From positions 8,672,416 through 8,736,415 of the forward strand of contig CM035352.1 in the NCBI GenBank assembly GCA_020137815.1: a stretch of DNA of 64,000 nt. The letters are read 5' to 3'. Both the position numbers and the translations under genes were made by a program. This DNA comes from Hormiphora californensis (taxonomy: Eukaryota; Ctenophora; Tentaculata; Cydippida; Pleurobrachiidae). Positions 18,828 to 30,800 of the stretch are shown in pieces; within the stretch, counting starts at the first letter, position 1, and the number at the start of each line of letters is the position of its first letter. Below the pieces are notes generated by a model. It was given only the letters and a program-made list of their open reading frames with translations, did not search any database and was not told where the DNA came from.

Positions 18828-20246
18828 TTATAAACTACTCTCAAGAACTCCATGTTTATTAACTCTATGAACTTGGCTGTATTAAATATGCCCGGATGGG
18901 TTACTGGGTTAGAATTGATATTCTAGGAAATGAGCCTAATTCTAGATAATTATACGCCTAGATATATCATTACGCTGCCTTTATGCTCCATTTCCTTCTC
19001 TCGAAATTAATGTTATAAGTAAACTCATCCAATTTTCAAATCTCTCGTAACTCACTCACTATACTAGCTCCCCAGTCTCCTTACTCTTTCTCCTAACTGT
19101 CTCTCACTCCTAGCTCTCATTTCCTAGCTTATCCTGCAGCCAGTCGAAAATCAGTGAGCATTATAAATGCAGCAAGTTGCGTGTAACTCTTCGTCTAATC
19201 GGAAAAGTTCACAAACCACTGGATAGTGCTAGCCTGTGGTTTGTGAACTGCTCAGAGATTTGTTTCTGAGCTCATTCTCACTTCTTCCCAATAACATAAT
19301 TGTTATTAAATTAAGAAGCTTTTATTAAACAATTTGGAGTTAATATTTACTACCACTTTCCTACCTTTCCTCTGTGCCTGAATTTACACGCACCATTCCC
19401 CACCTAACCATTTCAACTTATACTGTATCTGATATCTAGAGCAAAACTAAACACAATTGAAACGATCACACTATTCAAAGCACTTACGATACTTAACTGT
19501 TACTCAAGTGAGAGACAGTAGCAGATAGATACAGATATCAATGTGTATCTCCAATGGTTTCCTATCGAGCTGAGATCTTTTAAACCATCTTGTTTCACTA
19601 AGGCGGTACGTGGACAATGGAATAGAAGGGGAGTGTGTAAATTTGAGATTGTTTGAAGTTAAAACCACACAGTCTCCTCTCTCTCGCAGTAGATTGGAGT
19701 GTTCAAAGTGTACATAACAAGGGGGCAACTGTTAGTGCGTGATTATCAGCAGCTTCAAGCTGAATGGAGTCATTCTTTTTTCTCGTGTGCATAGTACACA
19801 CTCGTGTAATCACGTGGTTTTGTGTGATTCAGTTTGTTTTTAAAGTGGTCGGCGTATTCAATATGTTCTAAAAGAGTAAGACAGAGATGGCTGAGGGGAG
19901 AGAGATTGGCCACTACAGGACTTGATGGGTTATACCAGCTGTCGAGGGAAGTGCTGCAGGCGAGACTTGCAGAATCCAATAATCCATGTCTAGTGTCTCG
20001 ATGCAGAATCCGTCTCTCGTTGTATTATAATGGCTGCAGTAGTAAGAACCAAATATGTGGCAGGTTCATGCTACAGCTCCATTATAAAGTCAAATGATTG
20101 ATGTCTTATAAGGTATAAGCAGTAAAAGATAGACTGAAGTGATAAAGCTGTAGAGTTTAAGCTGTTATAGTACCCTACATATTTTATTCAATGTCTATCC
20201 TTAAAGCTGTTACCCTACATATTTTATTCAATATCAGCGATCCTCT

Positions 20247-20347
20247 TCTTTTTTATCAGCTTCATTTTCTTTTTTATCAGCTTCACTTTCTTTTTTATCA
20301 GCTTCACTTTCTTTTTTATCAGCTTCACTTTCTTTTTTATCAGCTTC
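20247..20347 (+). repeat. 21-bp tandem repeat, about 5 copies
   Basis: Units of CTTCACTTTCTTTTTTATCA plus G, nearly identical. Each resembles a polypyrimidine tract with a trailing CAG, so each looks like a splice acceptor. Confidence 0.85.
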
Positions 20348-20635
20348 ATTCCCTTCATTCATTCTCCGAAACAACCTTTAACGTATGTTAGAGGTGTTAT
20401 AGATTTCGCTGAAGATCTAAGTTCTTCTTTTTTCCTTCCTCCATCTCTATCTCTCTCTCCATCTCTCTCTCTCTGTCTCACTCTGTCGACTGTCTCACCC
20501 TCTCTCTCACACAAAATATATATATATATATCTCTCCCTCACTGATCTCTCCATCCCTCACTCTCTCCATCTCTCTCTCGATCATGTGACCTGTCAATAA
20601 AGATGCGTGCTAACATTCGCTTGTATAAAGATGGA

Positions 20636-20651
20636 GAGAGAGGAAGAAAGG

Positions 20652-20716
<65 letters not shown>

Positions 20717-20722
20717 AGAGAA
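20636..20722. repeat. (AG)n microsatellite
   Basis: AG tract with AAAG interruptions upstream of the MFS-like gene. Confidence 0.9.
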
Positions 20723-20960
20723 GGCAGAGGTAGAGACAGCTCGATTATATATTGTTCTGCACACACACTGTATTAGTATAACACAACCGTACGCTCTGTC
20801 AATCACTTTTTTCTGGCTTTTTTTCATGGGGGGCTTTTTCATCTATAATCCATGATTAGATACTGTTATTGTAGTTCATTTGATCAATATTTGAATAATA
20901 TTGACAAGTTTGCTCACCTCCCCTCTTCCCCCTTAGCTTAGTTAAGTGGACCTGCATAAG

Positions 20961-21886
20961 ATGAAACTACAGCTGGGAATCAGTATGATCGTTCCTGTTA
21001 TCTATGCTAACCTCGCCCTTATCTCTCTACCCTTCATGATAACTCAGGTAATTAATTGTTAATCTAATTAATTAATTCTTAATTTATTCTAAAAACATTA
21101 TTAGACTGGGCTTTGAACTCTCGGGAGTTGGACTCTCCATGTTATTATTTTGCCACATGAACAAGTTATGGTGAAACTTATATTGGTTCAGTATCGATCT
21201 GAACACTAACACGGCTCTGATCCCTTTTCAGTTGTTAGTAGCCTATCATGGCATGGAATCTGGACTGTCTGCCCTACAGGTCGCCTTTCTCTTCTGCAAC
21301 GCACCTGTAAGTTCAAATATTCACGTGGAATTTCCACCACAAAATATTTGTCAAATATTAGTACAGTTGGGTACCATTAGTTGGACCATTAATAGTGGGA
21401 GACCTATCCAACAATACAATTCGTTATTGAAGTTGGCTTTGGGACGATTTATTGAACAAAACCCCAAAACAAGAAAATATTGCTTTGATTACCATGGTAA
21501 CCATTTCCCCCCTGGCAGGTTGTGTTATCTTTTCTGGGTAGCTATTTCAAATATAAAGCGGAGGACTACTACATTTGCGATCTGGTGTGTCTCAGCTCGA
21601 CACTACTGGCTTTCACAACTGCTTTCCTTTCCTGTGTCCCTTTATCTGGAGGTTAGTTTGGAGAAAACACAAGGATTGTTTCTATCCCGAATTTTGAATC
21701 GAAAATGTCTTCACATCTTTTGCCCAAAATTCTCTTCCACCCTAGAATTTGCGTGATTACCTTGCGCCCCCACCCCAATTATTGAGCAATATACTAACTC
21801 AAGTGCTCAACAACTCACTACTGCCATGTCATCTCACAGCTGACAGCCCCCATTGTTTCCTGAAGCCCTCAGACCCCCCGCCATAT

Positions 21887-21946
<60 letters not shown>

Positions 21947-23435
21947 AGTTGGTCCACCTGCCACCACCTCCAATCGGTTTCCCCCGGGCAACGGGGTCAC
22001 ACGGAGTACCTTTTTCCCCATCCCCTTTTCCCCCTGTTCGATTTCCAGGTCCGTGTGGCCGCGGCTGAGCGTGGCTGTGTATCAGAAATACGGAAAAAAA
22101 TCAGAAAATACAAAATACAAAAACATCTTGGCAAGGCTAGGCGGCCCACAGTGTATTATCGCCAACTATTATGTTCCTACCCCGCCTTCACCGGCTTAGG
22201 GTTACCCGTGGAACAGGCATCTTCCAGCCAACTGTGGACCCCCAACGCCCCTTTATCCACTAACCCACTAACCAATACTGTTTTTGTTCTACTGGCCCCC
22301 CTAAACCACTTCTTCCATTTTTGATAGGGTTCTACATCGGAGATGATTCTTTGGAGCGTGGTGGCTGTCCTCTCTGGAGCGGGGTCAGCTGTCCTTACTG
22401 GGGCGGGGTCGGCTGTCCTTTCTGGAGCGGGGTGACTGTCCTCTCTGGAGCGGGGTCAGCTGTCTTTACTGGGGCGGGGTCGGCTGTCCTTACTGGAGCG
22501 GGGTCAGCTGTCCTCTCTGGGACGGGGTGGCTGTCCTCTCTGGAGCGGGGTCAACTGTCTTTACTGGAGCGGGGTCAGCTGTCTTTACTGGAGCGGGGTC
22601 AGCTGTCCTTACTGGAGCGGGGTCAGCTGTCTTCTCTGGAGCGGGGTGGCTGTCTTCTCTGGGGCGGGGTCAGCTGGCTTCTCTGGAGCGGGGTCGGCTG
22701 TCCTCTCTGGAACGGGGTGACTGTCGTCTCTGGAGCGGGGTCAGCTGTCTTTACTGGAACGGGGTCAGCTGTCCTTACTGGAACGGGGTCAGCTGTCCTC
22801 TCTGGAGCGGGGTGGCTGTCCTCTCTGGAACGGGGTCAGCTGTCTTTACTGGAACGGGGTCAGCTGTCTTTACTGGAACGGGGTCAGCTGTCCTTACTGG
22901 AACGGGGTCAGCTGTCTTCTCTGGAACGGGGTGGCTGTCTTCTCTGGAACGGGGTCAGCTGGCTTCTCTGGAGCGGGGTCAGCTGGCTTCTCTGGAACGG
23001 GCTGGCTGTCCTCTCTGGCTCGACATGTAATCATCATCCATTTGTATTTATTTATTTTTTTTTCGCTCGAACCCGTTCCTGCTTGTTTTAGGCTGCCTTA
23101 GATTTAGACGGTTTGCTTCTTCAGTTCCTGATAAGTTGTCTCTTCTTAGAATTCATTGTAGCAGATTGGGCTTCTTTGCAGATAGTTTAGGAGGTCTTGT
23201 GCTCCGTCACCTTGAGCTTTAATCCCACTTTACTTCCCCCTTTTTAATATCATCCCCTTTACTTAACCCATATGTACATTGTTAAATTTACCCGTATGTA
23301 CATTGTTCTACCTACCCTACCTTTACTCCGCAGGCCCTCCGGGCCCTCAGATCCAACAGGATCCGGGTCCGGGGGATTTAACCCTGCTCTCGCATGGGGC
23401 CTCACGGCCCCATGTGGGAGTGGTGCGTGTAGTGG

Positions 23436-23473
<38 letters not shown>

Positions 23474-24721
23474 AGTGTGAATAATAAGATCTCCACCCTC
23501 TCCACTACTATCAGACTACTATTATACCTATCAGTGATTAGTTTCTACTGCAGCTGCTGTGCTTACAAACAATAAGACGTGAAATTAGCCTGTCCATCCA
23601 ATAATTAGTTATTGAACTATTGTCAATTACTATAGTAGTGGTGACGCAGGCGTAGAGAATTTTGTAAGAGTTTTAGAATTAGAAACACAATTCATCCCTT
23701 CTTGGAACTCCCCCTGTTATTTGTTGAGTAACAAGTTGTTATATGGTGCGCTAGATTCAGTCTTCGCTACCGTGTTATGCTAGTCGTAAGGGCTAATTAT
23801 ATCTACCCTCGTCGAATTAACCATAATTATAAGAACAATGTAATTATATATGGCATATATGCAAGAATATATCTGGTACACATATATCGCAAGAATATGT
23901 GCCCCAATATACCCAATATATGTGCAATTGTACTTGTAACTCCTACTGTATATGGTGCAGTAGACCCCCTCTCCCTCGTCATAGTAGACTGAGTCCCTCT
24001 TGCCTTGCTCGACCCTCTCTACCCCTCGTCACATATAGTAGACTGAGTCATCTCGACCCTCTCTTGCTCGACCCTCTCTCCCCATAGTGTAGTTGAATGA
24101 GTCCCTCTTGCTTTCCTCTCCCCTCTCTCCCCACAGTGTAGTTAAATGAGCCCAATTCTTGCCTTGCTCGACCCTCTCTACCCCTCGTTACATAGTAGGC
24201 TAAGTCCTCTGTACCCTCTACCCTCTCTTCCCCTCGTCGTACTTCCCATTATTGAGAACACATGGAAATGCGTGCGTTGAACGCACTGCGTTATAAAAAT
24301 GTTGAGGTACATAAACTTGCGGAGAATGGTCCACTTGTCCAATTTTTGCACGGCCTCAAAATTATTTAGTGGTCATCGCATTTATATTAAAAGTCTTGCT
24401 TCTAACTGCAAAGTAACGGTCCCCCTACTAGTCCTAACCTAATACCTCTCGTATAACTATTTCTGACATGATTTTTGGCCCGCGGCCAAAATGATTATTC
24501 ATGTCCCGGTCCCTCCTGTATTATTCCCTCTCTTATTTTATTTACGTAAAGAGAATAAGGTTGAACTTGAAGCGCATCAATTTTCATCCTCTTGGAATTC
24601 GAATTGCGTACAATAGATTAGTAATAAATCAATATGACCGTAGGAATATTAACTGAACTTACACAGCGGCCTCAACTTACAGTATCTGCTGAGTAAAGCT
24701 TTCTCTCTCTCTATATATGTA

Positions 24722-24813
<92 letters not shown>

Positions 24814-27800
24814 TCTTCTCTCTCTCTCTCTTCATAAACCACTCCTTGATTCTGCTGCTGATTCTGTGGTCATTGCCGATAATTCTTCTCTACTGCTCAA
24901 GAAGCTAGTTGCCTTAAATTCGAAAGAAACTAAATACAGTCGGACCCCGATTTACCGGGATGCTCGAGGGTTTTTGCCTGATAAATCGGGGTGCCCGGTA
25001 AATCGGGGTCCGACTGTACTCCTTTCTTACGGACACCTTGTGAGCAGCCAACACCTAGAATCTGTTCAGATTATACAAGCTGCTAGTACAATATGTGTGG
25101 TCACTCGTATTGATTCTGAGTTGAGTAATGCTGCATTACTGAACTAACTTTGGCAATGAAATTACCCCTCCGCAAAAGCTCACATTATATATATACCGCG
25201 AGTGCACATATCACTCCCGCTGTGCGCGACCATTTGCACGCTGAAATATGCACTGTGCTTCCGCGGGAGCGTGCAGATATAGAGGGAGCGGGATATAAGT
25301 AAGAAATGTGTTCTCGCTGTGTTTTTACACCTTAATCACACACAAACACACAGAATATGACTGACAAGGTACTACACGACACAAAGTCTGTCAAATTACA
25401 CTCACTCTCCCTCTTTCTCTCACTAATTATCCCCTTATCACGTTTTGTTGTTTGCTATTTCCAAGAATTCCAATCTCCCTCTCTCGCATCTCTCTCTTCA
25501 TCTCTCTCTTCTTTTCACTGTTTCAAACTATCAGACGTTGTTTCCCTTGTGTGTAAGAGTTGCAGTAGCGTCTGTTAGTATTTTTGAGTGTGTTTTTGCT
25601 TAGTTTGGACCTTGTTTTGTCACATCTCTGTGTGTGTAACCACCCAAAATTAAGATTGTTTTGCTTGTAAAGTGTTTTCTCGCGGAATATATACTCAATA
25701 ACGTCCTGCACGGCATGTGCAAGCGCCCCTATATCGCACTCGTTTCACTCGTGCAATATAGGTGTGAAATGCACTCCAGCTCCGCTGTCGTGCATTTCAC
25801 CTCCATATACGCTCTGCAGTGCAGAGCGTATATGGCGCGCTTGCACTGCGTGCAGAACGTTATGTACTATATAATAACAGGGGTGACTTCGTAACCAAGA
25901 ACTAACTAGGGTCTGACGGTGTATAAGGTCCAAATGAGCCTGAACTCCCCGTATTTGGAGACAAAATATAAATATCGACTTAGTGACACTATATTTTAGT
26001 GGTCTTTGTGAGTGATGATGTTATCTGATATCTCTATATCGATCCTGCTGCGTTGTATCTGATATTGTGCTAAGTAGTCTCCATTTCTTTTTTATATAAA
26101 TTTCTAAGTTATTTCTCTCAGTCTGCTTGTCCCGTTATCTGCATTCCAAGTCTATAAATAGCAACTTATAAAAAGCATTAAAAAGCAGTATAAATAATAA
26201 ATATTATCATCTCGATTATGCCCCCACTAGTTTCTGAAAATATCACCTCTCTCCTTGTCCCCTCTATCTGTCTCCACAGACAGCTGCTCTGTAGTACACG
26301 TGTGGTGATCATGATTACAAAATTTATATTCCATGACAGGAAAACCTCATGAGAAATATGGACCGCATCAGCACCAGCCGTATCTTTGCTCCTTTATAAT
26401 TTGTAACGGCCCACTGATTCTCCCTCTATATTGTTGCAGACAGTACCAGTGATTCAGATTAATAATCTCCCTCCAGAGTACTCCTCCCCCGCAGCTCTCA
26501 GCTGTATAAATAATCAGCTATAGTTACCAGTAATCCAACCAGTCAGTGATGATGTTCTTTCTACCCTTCCTCCTCCTTCATCTCTCTACCTCCATCACCA
26601 TCAACACGCCTCTAGGAAGAGTGACCAGTTTAGACCTCAAAACAACCAGAGGAGTCATCCACGAATTCTACGAGCTCCCTTACGCCGCCATACACCGCCG
26701 TTGGACACACTCCACCCTGCGAGAGAAGCACTGGAAAGGAGTTAGAGATGCATCCCAATACACTGGTATCAAGTGTATCCAAGGTTACTACTCTGCAAAC
26801 TTTGGGAGTGGTACAGAGGACTGTTTGGTCCTCACGGTCCGAACTCCAAACACCACTCCATCCACACCCCTCCCCGTTATGGTGTGGATCCATGGGGGTT
26901 CACTCCGGGTCGGATGGGGAGAGGAACCCGGGTATGCTCCTGACGCAGACCTGACAGGTGAGGTTAATGCTGTAACAGTCACCATTAATTACCGACTTGA
27001 TGTCATGGGATTCCTTCAGACTGCAGACCTAGCAAGACGTGGCCATTTGGGGAATTATGGGATTGGTGATGCTCTAACTGCTCTCCGATGGATTCAGGCT
27101 AATATAGCAAGTTTCGGGGGAGACCCAGGGTCTGTTACCCTCCTGGGGGAGAGCTCAGGTGGGGCGGTTATCTATGGGTTGCTAGGCTCGGAAAAGGCAG
27201 ATGGGATGTTCCACAAGGCTATTCTGTTATCTGCACCCCAAACCCTGATCACAACCCCTGCACAGGCCTGTACAACACGAGCGAGCTTTACCCGAGATGC
27301 CGGATGTGATTCCTGTAACAAAACGGAGAGAATCCAATGTCTGAGACAAGCCAACACCACTACCCTCGCTAAGGCATTCTTTTCTTACCGCGGCTACGGG
27401 TTTTACGACTTCCCCTATGGGTACGAGGGTCTCTATGGGGAGAGCATGGACTTTGCGGTTCTTGATGGGACTCTAGTGACAAGCGATCCTTTTGGGGTAG
27501 GATCTCGAGCAAGAAACGGCAAGGTAGAGCTGTATATCTCAAACACGGCACAGGAGACTGCCTACAACGTGTTTTATGGAACGAACGTGGTCACGACATG
27601 GCTAGATGCGACCAAACTGCTCATGGAGAAGCGGGATAACCTCATACAGACATACAAAGGGGACCTGTCAAAGTTTCCCAAAACTGCACTAAACAAAGTT
27701 GCTGAGATGTACTATTGGAAAAATACATCGGAAACTTGGTGGCCTCAACTCTCTATCGATACCGTCCTGACAGACATCCGAACCACATGTCTGAACAACA

Positions 27801-30800
27801 ACCTGGTGAAATCCCTGAACCAAAACCACAACATCACAGCTCGGCGGGTCTACATCTCTCAGCGTGTGAATGAGACGTTTAATGTTGGTGGGGGTGTCTC
27901 TGTACCCTGGAGTTCCATGCATGGTTGGGATACCGAGGCTCTCTTTGGATATGGATACTACACACCCCTCTACAACCTCACCACAACCAACCAAGACCAC
28001 AACCAGAGATTCCTCCGTAACCTCAGGGATTTCGTGGGTAGTGTAGTGTGGGACAAGGTATCCAATGAGACATGGCCGAGGGGGGAGACTCTACACTTTA
28101 CAAATGAGGACTTCCCTGGGTCTCTTAGGCTGGAGGATGATCCACCACAGGAGGACCAATGTGAAATGTGGGAAGAGTTGGATATGCTTAAGTTTGGATG
28201 GCAGAACTAACAAGTGTGTACAAGACTGAATATGACCTTATATGGTCATCACGTGGTTTTTGTGTTTTGATGTCTTTCACACGTTGATTTTGATCGCAAA
28301 ATATTTCCCTCTATTGAATTTCGTTCTAAACTTCAGTCACTACGAATCATAAGATACATTCATTCTTCAGTCTTCACTCAATCGACATAAGACTTTAGGA
28401 TTAAATTCCCTGGCCTAGTCGACATAAGTAGTCAGTAGTCTACAATTTACCTGCAGCTAACTAAATCCTCCACCTCATTTCAGATTTTGGTATCTATCTA
28501 ATATGGATGGCCCTATTAACCCTCATCTCAGTCTGCTCATTCTTCTCCCACCTGGCGAGTGTGGCCCTGATATCTCGACACGGTGCCAGAACTGGAAACC
28601 CGCCCCTACCTGGCATCCTAACAGTGGATCTAACCCATGCCCTCTCTGCGGTGTTTGGTATTGGGGTGCTGTGGTTGGGTAGTAACCAGTGTTTTACACT
28701 ACTCTGCACTGCCGCTCTTGTCTCCCTTCCTCCGGCTATCCTCTGGGTAAGGAGAGCCTGTGTGTGATTTTGTTTGACAGGTTCAAGTTTATGGAAGTTG
28801 GAATTAGAAACTGATTGATTAGATCTTTGAGCGCGAACCTTGGTCACTTACCTCGCTCCAATTTTCAGATCGGTTGTTCAAACGATGAACTGATACCATG
28901 TACTGATCCGGACTGTACGTCAATTGAAAAAGCGGTGGCAGCATGTGACACAACTAACGTCAAGGAATATTTCATTGATGAACGGTAGGTGAATATCTTA
29001 GTGCTTATATGTATAGTGAAACGTGAAGTAAAGAGAGAGTAGTTTGATTTGTTTACTCTGAGATATTGGTTTATATCTTGATCGACCTAATAAAATGTGA
29101 AGGTGGGCTTTTTGATTACTAAACTTGAGTCGCATGACACTGTGTCCGTACTTTTAAAATAAAAAATGAAGTTCGAACAATTTAACTCTAACCACAGTTA
29201 TCTCTGTAACTTTACTTGTTCTATATGTTATATCATGATTCCTTCACATTGACTTCATCATGTACGCGGAGAGATTACATCATGCCTGGGAACCACAGGA
29301 TGGCTACGATGATATTGGATACCTCGAGGAGTACCTACGTCAAGCGGAATCGATCTGAGGGTCACGGGTTCGTGTCCCGTATCAGGCTCCACTTGTTAAG
29401 GTGGTTATGTGGTGATGTATGGGTGAGTATAGTTTACTGGTTTTAGGGAATAGGGTACACGAGACAACTACAGGTTACAGCAAGGTAGAAGTAATCTTGC
29501 TATCTCAATCGGGTATCCGTGGGAAAGTCAAGGTGGATAGCTTGGCGGTCCAGGGGAGGTAGGGGTCTTCGTTCCGCTATAGGGATGGTGTGGGGTAGTA
29601 GCGGATCGGTCCTCTTCCCAGTTCTTCATCTCGGTTATATAGTGCAGTGCCTTGTTTCCTCTGTCATCACGATAGACATAACAAAGATGGTAGGTAAAAC
29701 ATCTTATCGATTCCGCTTGACGTAGGTACTCCTCGAGGTATCCAATATCATCGTAGCCATCCTGTGGTTCCCAGGCATGATGTAATCTCTCCGCGTACAT
29801 GATGAAGTCAATGTGAAGGAATCATGATATAACATATATCTCTAACTAAAACATGTCACTGCCTCTCAGGTTAACTACTAACTAGCCCTAACCACAGTTG
29901 CTTGTTCAGATTCTCTCTCTCTCTAGCAATCAATTATCATAACCTCATGTGAATGAGACCTTCAATTCACGTACTTTTAAAATAAAAAATGAAGTTCGAA
30001 CAATTTAACTCTAACCACAGTTATCTCTGTAACTTTACTTGTTCTATATCTCTAACTAAAACATGTCACTGCCTCTCAGGTTAACTACTAACTAGCCCTA
30101 ACCACAGTTGCTTGTTCAGATTCTCTCTCTCTCTAGCAATCAATTATCATAACCTCATTTTCAGGTTAAAGAACGACCTCTCGAAAGACTACCCCTACCT
30201 GCTAATGGAAAACAGTAACTTTGGAAAGAATCTAATTGATACGGATGCCCAAGTTATTGTCATTGCCAATCTAATTTATGTGGTTTTAGTTGGTAAGTAA
30301 TGGAAAATAGTATCGTCTTGAAGACTTCACAAGCTATCAATCAACTTAATCCCTAGATGATCTAATCCCCCTATATTTTGTTCTATGATCTAATCCCTTC
30401 TCATATCAGTAGTTTACCAGCTATGATCTGACCCCCCTCTCATGATGATCTAACCCCTCCTTCCTCTCCCAGCGGTTTGTCACGGTCTACACTGTTTCTT
30501 TCTGGTGGGACTAGGCCAGAGGTCAGATGAACTAACTATAGAGAGATGTGGGTTGATATACTCTGCTGGTGTTGTGCTGTCTAGTGCGGTGTGCATCGTG
30601 ATCCGGCCCATCATCTCAAACGATGCAATATGTTACAAGGTAAGTACTGCTGGAAATTGTGCGCATGACAATGATGCAGACGGCAGACGGATACAACGGT
30701 ACCACTGCTTTGTGCTCTTTTTCAATATCGAACCTGTATTACAGGATTCGTCTTCTGATTCAGAAGAGCTCTGTGCCTTATTTGGACCTTATACACGGTC

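Larger units (their letters stand above)
18832..20960. other. Intergenic, no gene recognised
   Basis: About 2.1 kb with no exon I can support. A GTTTGTGAAC-type inverted word at 19208-19245 makes a small hairpin. A minus-strand frame at 19770-19979 begins with a plausible ATG but has no recognisable family. The rest is AT-rich with CT microsatellites and the 21-bp repeat described separately. It probably includes the promoter of the MFS-like gene and perhaps the 5' exon of the FANK1-like gene. Confidence 0.4.

Noticed and set aside
21749-22324. A 191-codon frame between MFS exons
   Set aside because: It runs through an (AG)n tract and low-complexity sequence, and splice phase favours direct joining of the flanking exons.
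22321-23091. A 256-codon coding region
   Set aside because: It is an open frame produced by the stop-free minisatellite, and the MFS-like exons at 21651 and 28484 join in phase without it.
29280-29400. Functional tRNA gene
   Set aside because: Only the T-arm-like part is convincing. The acceptor stem pairing and A box are poor and the span would be too long.
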